Shown here: positions 13,867 through 22,208 of the stretch, in pieces
Layout of the letters: each line of letters begins with the position of its first letter
Numbering within the stretch: the stretch's first letter is position 1
Assembly: GCF_000146345.1 (NCBI RefSeq)
Contig: NZ_GL397071.1
Span: 313,763 to 377,762 of the forward strand
Source: Peptoniphilus duerdenii ATCC BAA-1640
GTDB lineage: Bacteria > Bacillota > Clostridia > Tissierellales > Peptoniphilaceae
Direction of reading: 5' to 3'
Length of the DNA stretch: 64,000 bases
Notes under the pieces: generated by a model
What the model saw: only the letters and a program-made list of their open reading frames with translations
What the model was told of the DNA's origin: nothing
Database searches by the model: none
Program-made: the position numbers and the translations under genes

Positions 13867-15453
13867 TCACTTCCTACGTTTCGTCTTTATGTCTATGATA
13901 TTGGATTCTTTGTTTTCTTTTAGGTATTCATCATAGAACTCATCGAAGCCTTCTACTTTGTCCAGCTCATATAATCCGACATATTGTAGAAGGAATTTCT
14001 GCTCTTCTGTCAGTACATTTTCTCCTTCCCTTAAAAGTTTTAGATTTTTATAAAGACTTCTTGCTTTGACAGGACCTATTAACTCGCTAAGAGTTTCCTT
14101 GTCCAATATATTTTCTATAAGCATGGTGTTCATTTCACTTTTTGTTATGGTTTCAAAGAATTCAGAATCAGAAGTCATCTCTGCTAATCTTTCTAGATCT
14201 AGATATTCCGTTATGAATCCTCTCTTAAGAAGAGTTCCATAGGCAAAATTATAAGCCATTCTAAAGCTTTTTAAATCCTCTTTGTGGAAAGTACCCCCAT
14301 AGGTCAATTCTAAAAATGTATTGATTATAGTATCTTCTCCACCTTTTGTAAGGGTCATCTTATCTTTTCTCAAAGGATATGCTGAAGATTTAATCTCCCA
14401 ACATATTTGTAGCATCATATCCGTCAATTCTCCTGGATAGATTCCAAGTTCAAATAGCCTTAGCTGCAGATCAAAATCGCTAAACAGTCCGAGTTTGGTG
14501 TTAGATAGAATATTTTTGTAGATAAAGAGATTGTCCTTTATCTTTTTTGCAATCTTTCTTTCTCCCTCTTTTTCCAAAAATGTCGCTATAAATCTAACGA
14601 AATCCTCTAGGGCATAGGTGTTTAGCATCATTCCCTTGGAGCAGACACTCTTTATATAGTCAGGGAGTTTTTTATAATTTTTATAACTTTCTCTATATTC
14701 GATAATTACCTTTAAAAATGTAGGCAAGTCCTCTTCTTCTATCTCTTCCTCTTCAAGTGAAGCCATTACATTCTCTGCAATATCGGCACACTCTCCGTGA
14801 AGTTTCATAAATACGATATTCGTAAGATCTGTATTTACTGAAAGAAGTTTAGAGAAAATTTCTGGCATCTTCACATTCTGTAAAAAAATAGGATTTAAAT
14901 AATTTCTAATTTCTTTATTATTTTCCCTTGCGTCGGCAATTATGTCACTGTTATATACGATAAACTTAGTCATATTGAATTCTGGAAGAGGCATGTAGGA
15001 ATCGATTAAGTAGTATTTACCGTCAAGTTCTACTATCCTTAAGAACACCACTTCGCCAAGATCTTCTTCTTTAAGTTCATAAGGAGAATAGATTTTTATT
15101 TTCTCTCCTAATATAATTTCATATGCATCTATGGTGTAGTATTCTTTTGTCTTCTTAATAGAATTTACGATGCAAATAGCAGAGTAGGATCCATATGTAC
15201 AAAATGTATCTCTAAACTCATCTTGACCCATTCGAAGTTTCTCCCTTGCAAGCTGTCTATAATCTTCGGTTTTTTCTAAAAACTTTTCATTATAATCATT
15301 AAAGGGAGTTGCAAATTGTCCGAATAAGTCATAGTAAAAGGCGTGTTTAAACACTTCTACTTCACCAGGGCTCTTGCCGGCGAAGGCTCTTTCCAAATCT
15401 CTATCTATTAATTTTTTAAAACTTTTTACAAAATCAAGGTTTGATTTTTTCAA
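13867..15453 (-). CDS. Large conserved-looking cytoplasmic protein of unknown function
   Basis: A 528-residue protein with no recognised domain. It has no signal peptide or membrane helix, is rich in Glu and Lys, and appears mostly helical, with an acidic run (EEEEIEEEDLP) in the middle and a basic tail ending TKRRK. I place the start at TTG 15453: GGAGG lies six bases before it, whereas the ATG seven codons upstream lies without a ribosome site inside the end of the FUSC gene. It overlaps that gene by 20 bases and precedes walJ by six, so it is firmly part of the operon. It could be a helical-repeat scaffold; this is a guess from composition. Confidence 0.6.
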   Translation of the reverse strand: MKKSNLDFVKSFKKLIDRDLERAFAGKSPGEVEVFKHAFYYDLFGQFATPFNDYNEKFLEKTEDYRQLAREKLRMGQDEFRDTFCTYGSYSAICIVNSIKKTKEYYTIDAYEIILGEKIKIYSPYELKEEDLGEVVFLRIVELDGKYYLIDSYMPLPEFNMTKFIVYNSDIIADARENNKEIRNYLNPIFLQNVKMPEIFSKLLSVNTDLTNIVFMKLHGECADIAENVMASLEEEEIEEEDLPTFLKVIIEYRESYKNYKKLPDYIKSVCSKGMMLNTYALEDFVRFIATFLEKEGERKIAKKIKDNLFIYKNILSNTKLGLFSDFDLQLRLFELGIYPGELTDMMLQICWEIKSSAYPLRKDKMTLTKGGEDTIINTFLELTYGGTFHKEDLKSFRMAYNFAYGTLLKRGFITEYLDLERLAEMTSDSEFFETITKSEMNTMLIENILDKETLSELIGPVKARSLYKNLKLLREGENVLTEEQKFLLQYVGLYELDKVEGFDEFYDEYLKENKESNIIDIKTKRRK

Positions 15454-16333
15454 GTATATCCTCCATTTCTTCAAAGCATCTTAAAATATTTGCCACTTGG
15501 TAATTATATACGATGCTTAGTTCACTCTCTTCGACTTCCTCTTCTGTAGTTTCAATGCCAAAGTCTTCAAGAAGTTTAATTCTATTTTCATAATCCAAAA
15601 CCTTAGGCTCCAAAAGATCCAAAAGATTTAAACTGATTTCAAGATTTGAAAAAATCCCTTTTAGTTCCTTGGCGTGGACTATGTCCATCTTTGGATGCAT
15701 TATAGTTTCGTACTCTTTTAAAAGCTTCTCAAACTTTTCTTCAACAGACTTTCTGCTTCCAGAGACAAACTCTATATTTCTTTCATCCCTCTTTATAATA
15801 TTAATAAAAATATTTCTTAAAATATCCCTTTGGGCGATAGCGTCGTTGTAAAAATCCAAATCAAGTCTAGGTCTAGCAACGATTAGGTTTACAAGAAGAC
15901 CGACGAGCATGCCGATTATGGTTCCGATGACCCTGTTAAGTCCATATTGAAACTTGTCGATTTTTGAAAAATAGGACGCCATAAACACGATGCAGGAAAG
16001 AGACGCCATTCTATTTAATTTAAATTGTTTTAACAGAAAAAGTATAAGCAAAACTCCAAAACCGCACACGAGGATTTCCAAATAAGGATCTTCTGTAAGT
16101 TTTGAAAGAAGATATCCCAAAGTAACCCCGAAAACCGCGGTAAAACCCCTCTTGGTCACATCCTTTACACTGTCGTAAACAGAAGACTGCATCGAAGTGA
16201 CACAGGCGATAGACGTGTAAAGTGGAGTGTATAATTTAAAAATATATGAAAGATATAGACCAATCATCACAGCAACAGCAGTTTTAATCGATCTAAGACC
16301 AATTCTCTTATTTGATTTCACATAATTATCCAT
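15434..16333 (-). CDS. Aromatic acid exporter family (FUSC/DUF939-type) membrane protein
   Basis: A 299-residue protein with an N-terminal membrane half (about residues 14-160, six hydrophobic segments, with TPLYTSIACVTSMQ and GLNRVIGTIIGMLVGLLVN) and a C-terminal cytoplasmic helical half, as in the ArAE_1/DUF939 exporters of Firmicutes. It is likely an efflux component for aromatic or amphiphilic acids; the substrate is unknown. It is the first gene of the four-gene operon. A TATAAT lies only six bases before the ATG and no ribosome site is visible, so its mRNA may be leaderless. Confidence 0.8.
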   Translation of the reverse strand: MDNYVKSNKRIGLRSIKTAVAVMIGLYLSYIFKLYTPLYTSIACVTSMQSSVYDSVKDVTKRGFTAVFGVTLGYLLSKLTEDPYLEILVCGFGVLLILFLLKQFKLNRMASLSCIVFMASYFSKIDKFQYGLNRVIGTIIGMLVGLLVNLIVARPRLDLDFYNDAIAQRDILRNIFINIIKRDERNIEFVSGSRKSVEEKFEKLLKEYETIMHPKMDIVHAKELKGIFSNLEISLNLLDLLEPKVLDYENRIKLLEDFGIETTEEEVEESELSIVYNYQVANILRCFEEMEDILEKIKP

Positions 16334-16339
16334 ATTAAT

Positions 16340-16368
16340 ATTATAACATTATTATTCAGGTATATAAA
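16340..16368 (-). promoter_or_regulatory. Promoter for the FUSC operon, possibly giving leaderless mRNA
   Basis: Minus-strand TATAAT (16345-16340) with a weak TTTATA 17 bases upstream. Transcription would begin at about the A of the start codon (16333), consistent with the missing ribosome site. Confidence 0.45.
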
Positions 16369-16384
16369 TCTTAAAGTTTTTAAA

Positions 16385-16591
16385 TAATCCACAGCTTAAT
16401 TCTTCGTCAATACCATTCTCCACAAAGTTTTCCACATTATCCACATGTTTTTCTACACATTTTTGCATTTTATTTTGCATTTGTGGATAAAAATAAAATT
16501 TATGTAAAATTTGTGTATTTTATAGGATTTAAATTTTTAAATAAAAAATATGGGAAAGATTATAAATGAGAATCAAAAAAATTGTGGATTA
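16385..16591. other. DnaA-box cluster outside the origin
   Basis: Perfect TTATCCACA at 16437-16445 (plus) and its complement TGTGGATAA at 16482-16490, plus one-mismatch copies at 16385-16393 (TAATCCACA) and 16583-16591 (TGTGGATTA), all in AT-rich sequence without a gene. DnaA-dependent regulation of the neighbouring FUSC operon or titration of DnaA is possible. Confidence 0.6.
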
Positions 16592-16631
16592 TATTTAGAG
16601 TAACACATTTTTTATTTGCATAATTTAGGTT

Positions 16632-16821
16632 TAATATAGGTCAGATCCTTCGAAGCCCTAGCTGAAATCTTTGATTTCGCAGCAGGTCTTGTGCAAAGAG
16701 TTCCAAAGAAGCCGAACAAAGTGAAGGCTGATTTGCAGAACTCGACTGCCTCTCAGGGTGACTGTAGTTGGGAAGATAGTTGTAGCCTATCGGCTGTGGA
16801 AGCAGATTGCTTCCGCTACAA
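16632..16821. repeat. Dispersed repeat modules
   Basis: The arm CAGATCCTTCGAA leads into the roughly 105-base module (to CAGAACTCGACTGCC) and out through CTCAGGGTGACTG, followed by a GGAAGC/GCTTCC module at 16783-16821. A 71-codon frame spanning it is repeat-derived and not taken as a gene. Same layout as 1799-1930 and 6937-7107. Confidence 0.8.
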
Positions 16822-16890
16822 AATATACAATTTATTAGACTTTTTTAATAATAAATCCAGAACCTTCCTTCCAAAAGCAAATATATTCCA

Positions 16891-17471
16891 ATCGAATAGG
16901 GGCTAAGATCTAGCCCCTTTCACACCACCCGTACGTGCCGTTCGGTATACGGCGGTTCGATATTTTCTTGTATAATATTATTTATTACTGATGTATCTAT
17001 TTAACTTTATTCTTTTTGTATCCGAACCTTGAGAAATGAATACGTCATTTCTTGTGTTCCATCAAGTCATAGTACATCCTTTTCAAATATTACAATAAAT
17101 ATCGTTCCTCCCTTCGCTCCATTTCCATTACAGAAACTTCTTCGCTACTATGGATTCTGCTGACTTCTCACTATTCGTTGTTACTACTATTTCGCTAGCT
17201 AGACCTCACGGGATAAGCCCTAATACTTTCATCGTTTACTTGCAGAATTTACGCCTTGGGTTTACGGTTACCTTTTGGGTCTTTGCTATCTTAAGCTAGC
17301 TTGCCCACCTGTTACGCCTTGTATTCTGTTCCTGTTCGTCAAGCCACGATTTCGCTATTGCTTCTTCTCTCCTAGATGTCACCATCCAAAACTTGCAAGT
17401 CGCTATTAGATTCGTCGGTAACTACGCTCTGTAGGGAATTTCACCCCAGCATTAGAACATGCCCGTCATAC
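16891..17471 (-). mobile_element. ORF-less group II intron
   Basis: On the minus strand the element begins GTATGACGGGC with GGGTGAAATTCCCTACAG nearby (domain I features) and ends with a recognisable domain V (CCGCCGTATACCG ... CACGTACGG) and domain VI hairpin (AGGGGCTA/TAGCCCCT) followed by TATTCGAT, the usual 3-prime end of bacterial group II introns. At about 580 bases there is no room for a reverse transcriptase; no maturase ORF or clear remnant was found. It sits directly behind the hpf terminator's T-run, a site preference known for group IIC introns. Splicing or mobility would need a maturase in trans. Confidence 0.8.
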
Positions 17472-17475
17472 ATAA

Positions 17476-17506
17476 AAAAGGAAAGAGATAACTCTTTCCT
17501 TTAATT
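17476..17506 (-). terminator. Terminator of hpf
   Basis: On the minus strand GGAAAGAG and CTCTTTCC pair around TTAT and are followed by TTTTTTAT, after which the group II intron begins. Confidence 0.9.
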
Positions 17507-17537
17507 CATATAAATCATTTAATTCATTTAAAAATTA

Positions 17538-18062
17538 TTAATTTTCCGTTTCTATTATACCGTAATCCCCATCATCTCTTCTGTAGATTACTGCTGGAGT
17601 TCCATCTTTTTCATTGATGTATACGAAGAAATCGTGATTTAATAGTTCCATTTGAACTACTGCTTCTTCTTCAAACATTGGATGAATTTTAAATCTCTTT
17701 CTCTTAACGATCTTTTCTTTTGGTTCTTCCTTAGGTTCTTCGAAGTTGTCGAATCTGATGGTTTCTTTTTCTTGACTCTTGTTCTTAAGTCTTGTCTTGT
17801 ACTTTCTAACTTGTCTTGAGAGTACATCTACCACTTTGTCCATGGAAGTTTCCATATCATCAGAAGTTTCTTCTGCTCTTAGGGTCGCTCCCTTTAAGAA
17901 CACTGTTACTTCGATTCTCTTTCTGTTCTTAATATGAGAAAATACAGCCCTTGCCTCAACTTCATCTGCAAAGTACTTATCTAGTTTAGATAGTTTCTTT
18001 TCAGCCAATGCCTTTAAATCATCTGTCAAGGTTAGATTTTTGCCTGTTAATATAAGTTTCAT
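17538..18062 (-). CDS. hpf: Ribosome hibernation promoting factor, long form
   Basis: A 174-residue long-type HPF (RaiA/YfiA family). Residues 1-100 form the N-terminal ribosome-binding beta-alpha-beta domain (MKLILTGKNLTLTDDLK, IEVTVFLKGATLRAEE); after a charged linker the C-terminal dimerisation domain starts near residue 118 (IVKRKRFKIHPMFEEEAV) and includes HDFFVYINEKDGTPAVIYRR. In stationary phase it joins two 70S ribosomes into inactive 100S dimers. Single gene with GGAGG site and its own terminator; length matches the family. Confidence 0.95.
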   Translation of the reverse strand: MKLILTGKNLTLTDDLKALAEKKLSKLDKYFADEVEARAVFSHIKNRKRIEVTVFLKGATLRAEETSDDMETSMDKVVDVLSRQVRKYKTRLKNKSQEKETIRFDNFEEPKEEPKEKIVKRKRFKIHPMFEEEAVVQMELLNHDFFVYINEKDGTPAVIYRRDDGDYGIIETEN

Positions 18063-18148
18063 AATGTACCTCCTGTCTTTTTATATAGTTACCCAATAAA
18101 TTATAATTTTACTCTCAATAATATGTTAAAATGTTTATGAGGTGTAAA

Positions 18149-19957
18149 ATGACAGATAATACTCGTGAAATTCAAATTAAAAAGGTGCTGCTACTCATAT
18201 TTTTTGCAGCAAATTTAATTTTTAATATTTTTTCCTTCGATATTTTAATTTCCAGATACTTGCACGTGATGCTTCTATTTATTTTGGGTGCATTCTTTTC
18301 TAAATCTTCAAAAATTTTCTATTTTTTGGAAATTCCAACTTTTTTATATATTATTTTAAGTCAAAACGCAAGGATCCTCCGCGGTGGTTACTTGACAAGT
18401 CTGGATGTAACAATAGGTGTAGTTCTAATTTTAATCTTTATCTACATGGGTTTTAGAGCAAATAGAACTGTCACTCTTCTCGGACTATTCTTCCTTTTGT
18501 TTCTCTACTTCGGTAGATTTATTCCGGCGCCAATAGGTCACAACGGTTTTTCAATCAAAAGAATCGTCTCTCACATGATCTACTCAACTTCAGGATTTTT
18601 CGGTACTGGAACTTCTGTATCCATGTCCTACATATTTCTATTTATGATCTTCGGATCGTTTTTAAAGTATGCAGGACTTACGGATTTTATTGCAAATATT
18701 TCCCTTTCTCTATTTGGAAAAAGTAGCGGTGGATCTGCAAAGGTCAGCGTAGTTAGCTCCGCATTTATGGGAATGATCAATGGTTCTGCTGTGGCAAATG
18801 TGGCGACAACGGGGACATTTACCATTCCGATGATGAAAAAATCCGGATACAGTAGCGACTTTGCTGCTGCTGTTGAAGCGGTAAGTTCCACTGGAGGACA
18901 GTTCTGTCCACCGATTATGGGTGCGGCAGCTTTTGTCATGGCGGAATTTTTAAATATAAATTATTTTGAAATCCTAAAGGCTGCTATAATTCCTGCGATT
19001 TTATTCTACTCAGGGATTCTCTTCGCGGTGCATTTCGAAGCGCAAAAGTCGAATATTAAATCCTCAGAAGTTAACATAGACATAAAAGAGGAGTTTAAAA
19101 ATAATTTCCATCTTCTCATTCCAATTATACTTTTGATTATTTTGATTTACTTCAAAGCAAATATCATAAAGGCAATTTTAATTTCCACAGCAAACATCTA
19201 CTTCGTTTCACTTCTAAGATCTCACACGAGCATGAGTTTCAAAGACGTTTTAGATGCGATCTACGAAGGCTCAATGGAATCTATAAATGTTGGAATATCT
19301 GTGGTGATGATTGGACTTATTATAGGCACTGAATCTCTAAGCGGTCTTGGAATCTCTGTAATCGGATTTTTAACTTCCTACGGAATTAGATCCATGATTC
19401 TATCCGCATTTATAATTGCAATTTTATCCATCATTCTTGGAATGGGAGTGCCGGGGGTGGCTTCCTTTGTAATTATCTACACCATCGCGAGTCCACTTTT
19501 AAATTCCTACGGAGTTAGCTACATGGCATCGGGACTTTTTTGTCTAATCTATGCATGTTTATCAAATATAACTCCGCCGGTGGCTATCTCTTCATATATG
19601 GCAAGCTCCATCGCAAGATCGGACCTTGTGAAGACATCTTTTACGGCGATGAGGCTCGGGCTTCATGGATTTATGATTCCATTTTTCTTTTTGGTGAACC
19701 CATTTTTCCTAGGAGATGGACCTATACTTAAAGTTTTATTCTATCTAGGACTGGGAATACTCGGCACATTTGCCATGTCCATTGCAAATATCGGCTACTT
19801 AAAAAGAGATTTAAATATGTTTAAGAGGATAATATTTATGGCAAGCGGAGTGCTGCTCCTCTATCCGGAATTTTTCTCATCAGTTGCAGGACTTGTACTT
19901 TTAATTGTCCTTGTAGTTTCGATTCGTTTCGGAGGTCAACATGAAAAAACTATCTAA
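18149..19957 (+). CDS. TRAP transporter fused permease (TAXI family DctQM)
   Basis: A 602-residue membrane protein with about 16-18 hydrophobic segments: the small four-helix subunit is fused to the large twelve-helix subunit, as in TAXI-type TRAP systems. GGSAKVSVVSSAFMGMINGSAVANVATTG-type sequence (about residues 196-222) and GMGVPGVASFVIIYTIA mark the two halves of the large subunit. It would import an organic anion with Na+ using the binding protein encoded next. The start is the third in-frame ATG, preceded by GAGGTG. It overlaps the next gene by 17 bases. Confidence 0.9.
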   Translation: MTDNTREIQIKKVLLLIFFAANLIFNIFSFDILISRYLHVMLLFILGAFFSKSSKIFYFLEIPTFLYIILSQNARILRGGYLTSLDVTIGVVLILIFIYMGFRANRTVTLLGLFFLLFLYFGRFIPAPIGHNGFSIKRIVSHMIYSTSGFFGTGTSVSMSYIFLFMIFGSFLKYAGLTDFIANISLSLFGKSSGGSAKVSVVSSAFMGMINGSAVANVATTGTFTIPMMKKSGYSSDFAAAVEAVSSTGGQFCPPIMGAAAFVMAEFLNINYFEILKAAIIPAILFYSGILFAVHFEAQKSNIKSSEVNIDIKEEFKNNFHLLIPIILLIILIYFKANIIKAILISTANIYFVSLLRSHTSMSFKDVLDAIYEGSMESINVGISVVMIGLIIGTESLSGLGISVIGFLTSYGIRSMILSAFIIAILSIILGMGVPGVASFVIIYTIASPLLNSYGVSYMASGLFCLIYACLSNITPPVAISSYMASSIARSDLVKTSFTAMRLGLHGFMIPFFFLVNPFFLGDGPILKVLFYLGLGILGTFAMSIANIGYLKRDLNMFKRIIFMASGVLLLYPEFFSSVAGLVLLIVLVVSIRFGGQHEKTI

Positions 19958-20876
19958 AATAATTTTGCTTTCAATTTCACTTTTAATTTTAACCTCTTGC
20001 AACGATTACAAGTACAGGGTCACCATGCCCACCGCAGGCACAGGCGGATCCCTCTACCCACTCGGTGCATCCATCGCCAAGGTTTTAAATCGAACCGGAG
20101 ATTTCAAGGCGAATCTCGAAGCTTCCGGCGGAGGAATAGACAATTTAAACATAATCTACGACAAGGACGCAAATATTTCTTTCGGCGTATCCTCCATCGT
20201 CTCCATGAGTTACGAAGGGGAAGGCATCTTCAAAGGAAGAGAAAACAAACATCTACGGGTAATCGCATCCCTATATTTAAATCCTAACCAAGTTGTAGTT
20301 TTAAAAGATAAAAATATTAATTCCCTTAAAGATTTAGAAAATAAAAAATTCTCCTCTGGGGCAGTTGGCTCAAGTACAGAGATGGAATACTACTACCACA
20401 TGGACGCTGTCGGCTGTGAAAAAGAAAACAAGGTCCACCTAGGACCGAGGGAAAGTATGGAAGAGATGAAGATGGACGCCATGGACGGAGTGTGGATCAT
20501 GGCAGGAGCACCGAGCGCACAGATAACAGAGATGCTACTAACCACAAATTCCAAAGTACTAAGTATCCCGGAAGAAGAAATAGAAAAAGTCATAGCGAAA
20601 TACCCTTGGTACGAAAAATATACGATAAAAAAAGATGTATACAACACAGAAGAAGACATAGAGACCACTGCAACGAGGATGCTCATCTATACCAGGGATG
20701 ACTGTGACGAAGAATTGGTGTATAATTTTACAAAAGTGTTCTGGGAAAATATAGAAGAACTGAAAAAAGAAAACAAAGTCCTAAAGACTGTGAAGATAGA
20801 AGAAGCGGAAAAAGGCGCAGGAGTGATCCCAATCCATCCTGGAGCTATGAAGTACTACAAGGAGGTTTTGAAATGA
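19941..20876 (+). CDS. TAXI-family TRAP solute-binding lipoprotein
   Basis: A 311-residue binding protein: signal peptide with lipobox LTSC (Cys at about 20), so anchored to the outer face of the membrane, then PTAGTGGSLYPLGASIAKVLNR, the hallmark opening of TAXI proteins in which the first strand and glycine-rich loop cradle the ligand. VWIMAGAPSAQITEML matches the TAXI ligand-proximal region. Works with the fused permease upstream; the ligand is probably a carboxylate or amino acid such as glutamate or glutamine analogues, which cannot be settled here. Overlaps the next gene by four bases. Confidence 0.9.
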   Translation: MKKLSKIILLSISLLILTSCNDYKYRVTMPTAGTGGSLYPLGASIAKVLNRTGDFKANLEASGGGIDNLNIIYDKDANISFGVSSIVSMSYEGEGIFKGRENKHLRVIASLYLNPNQVVVLKDKNINSLKDLENKKFSSGAVGSSTEMEYYYHMDAVGCEKENKVHLGPRESMEEMKMDAMDGVWIMAGAPSAQITEMLLTTNSKVLSIPEEEIEKVIAKYPWYEKYTIKKDVYNTEEDIETTATRMLIYTRDDCDEELVYNFTKVFWENIEELKKENKVLKTVKIEEAEKGAGVIPIHPGAMKYYKEVLK

Positions 20877-21235
20877 TTAAAAACGATACATTTATGAGGG
20901 AGATAAACGACATAATCAAGATGACAGCCAGCATCTACACCGACGATCTCGACTATGAATATGAAAATATAGATAACAAAACCAAGGAAGATAAAATCTA
21001 TGACGAGCTAATGGAGCTGGTATCAAGCGGAGATTTAAACGCCGCAGACGAATGTATCTTCGATAATCTCGATCCAAACTCCATGAACTATCTAAAGCTC
21101 GCCTTAAACTTTTATAAAAAGATAAACGAACTTGACGATGACGAATTAAAATCCATGGACTTCGAAAGAGGAGAGATAAAATCTGCGGTCCTAGAAATTC
21201 TAGACGCATACGGAATTAATTTTATCAGCAAGTAG
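20873..21235 (+). CDS. Small acidic helical protein downstream of TRAP genes
   Basis: A 120-residue cytoplasmic protein, strongly acidic and apparently all-helical, starting at an ATG that overlaps the stop of the TAXI gene. The opening IKNDTFMREINDIIKMTA faintly recalls DUF6483-type proteins (RQDW/Y-MR-I), but the match is weak. Nothing suggests membrane location. Tight coupling to the transporter suggests a role connected with uptake or the metabolism of the substrate; this is context only. Confidence 0.5.
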   Translation: MIKNDTFMREINDIIKMTASIYTDDLDYEYENIDNKTKEDKIYDELMELVSSGDLNAADECIFDNLDPNSMNYLKLALNFYKKINELDDDELKSMDFERGEIKSAVLEILDAYGINFISK

Positions 21236-21265
21236 TTGGGTATAAATAAAAAAAGGAGGATTTTT

Positions 21266-21712
21266 ATGAAGTACTTAAGTATATTTTTAGCATGTTTAAT
21301 CATTTTAACAGGATGCGGAAAGAAAAATGACAACAAAAAAGAAAATAACAATCAAACGAAGATAGAAAACCAAACGGAAAATAAAAATAACAAAGAAACC
21401 AACACCCACGAGCCAGCCTCATCATCAGCAGGAGGATTTGCAGAAATAAAATTCGACACCAATCTTACAGAAGAAGAAGTGGTGAACGAAGCCAGTGCGG
21501 TGAATGCATTCTTAGAAGATAAGAACATCGAAATAATAAATCCAGCAACTGTTGAATCATGGAGCATACAAAAAGAAAATGACACAATAATTTCAATTTC
21601 AAAAGACAAGAACGAACAGACAGGAGAAGAAAGAGAGATAGAAGTAGAGTATAAACTCGGAGAAGAAAGAGTTTTAAAAAGTATAAAAGTAAATGGACAA
21701 GAAGTAAAATAG
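21266..21712 (+). CDS. Small lipoprotein of unknown function
   Basis: A 148-residue lipoprotein. The signal peptide MKYLSIFLACLIILTGCG carries the lipobox LTGC (Cys17), followed by a low-complexity Asn/Lys/Glu linker (about residues 20-60) and a small acidic domain (about 62-148). The start is the ATG at 21266 with AAAGGAGG ahead; an in-frame upstream ATG at 21236 gives a poor N-terminus. It is the last gene of the TRAP cluster, 30 bases behind its neighbour, and is followed by a terminator. No family is recognised. Confidence 0.65.
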   Translation: MKYLSIFLACLIILTGCGKKNDNKKENNNQTKIENQTENKNNKETNTHEPASSSAGGFAEIKFDTNLTEEEVVNEASAVNAFLEDKNIEIINPATVESWSIQKENDTIISISKDKNEQTGEEREIEVEYKLGEERVLKSIKVNGQEVK

Positions 21713-21721
21713 TAAAAATTT

Positions 21722-21756
21722 TAGAAAATAGGTGCTAGATAGCATCTATTTTTTTA
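21722..21756 (+). terminator. Terminator of the TRAP-lipoprotein operon
   Basis: AAATAGGTGCTA and TAGCATCTATTT form a stem with a two-base loop and continue into a T-run. Confidence 0.85.
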
Positions 21757-21869
21757 TTGTTTTAGATGCTCTACGAAGAGTATGTAAATTTATAAATTTT
21801 ATGAAATTCTATAAAGATATTCTAAAAAATAAAAATACATATTAATATTGTTTGTGATGTTAAGATTTA

Positions 21870-22125
21870 AATCATATGTAGCGGAAGCAATCTGCTTCAA
21901 TGCCGTTAGGCACTGCGTAGAAAAAATTAATTGATTATAAAAATGTGGTGATGTCTATCCTTCTATACAGTCATCCTGAGCGGAAAAGGCGCTAGCCTTT
22001 GGAGTCGAAGGATCTGACCCATATTTAATCCATATTTGCAACTGCATAATACCAAAATTAGATCCTTCGACTACAACGGCTTTGCCGACTGCCGCTCATG
22101 ATGACTGTATTCCTTGGTTTCTATA
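21870..22125. repeat. Dispersed repeat modules between TRAP and MATE genes
   Basis: A GGAAGC module at about 21877-21925 and two fixed-arm elements in opposite orientations: 21965-22024 (CAGTCATCCTGAG ... GTCGAAGGATCTGACCCA) and 22046-22110 (TAGATCCTTCGAC ... GCTCATGATGACTG), each with a different self-complementary centre. No gene seen here. Confidence 0.75.
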
Positions 22126-22157
22126 TAAGAATTAATTTAAATTAACTTAAAATTCCA

Positions 22158-22194
22158 AAACAAAAAGCGACTAATTTCTTAATCGCTTTTTCAT
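22158..22194 (-). terminator. Terminator of the MATE gene
   Basis: On the minus strand AAAGCGATTAAGAAATTAGT is followed by CGCTTTTTG; the stem AAAGCGA(T)TAA pairs with TTA(G)TCGCTTT. Confidence 0.8.
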
Positions 22195-22208
22195 TTACAT
22201 ATTTATTT

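Noticed and set aside
16981-17390. A hidden reverse-transcriptase remnant in the group II intron
   Set aside because: No frame longer than about 20 codons and no YADD-type motif was found on the minus strand.
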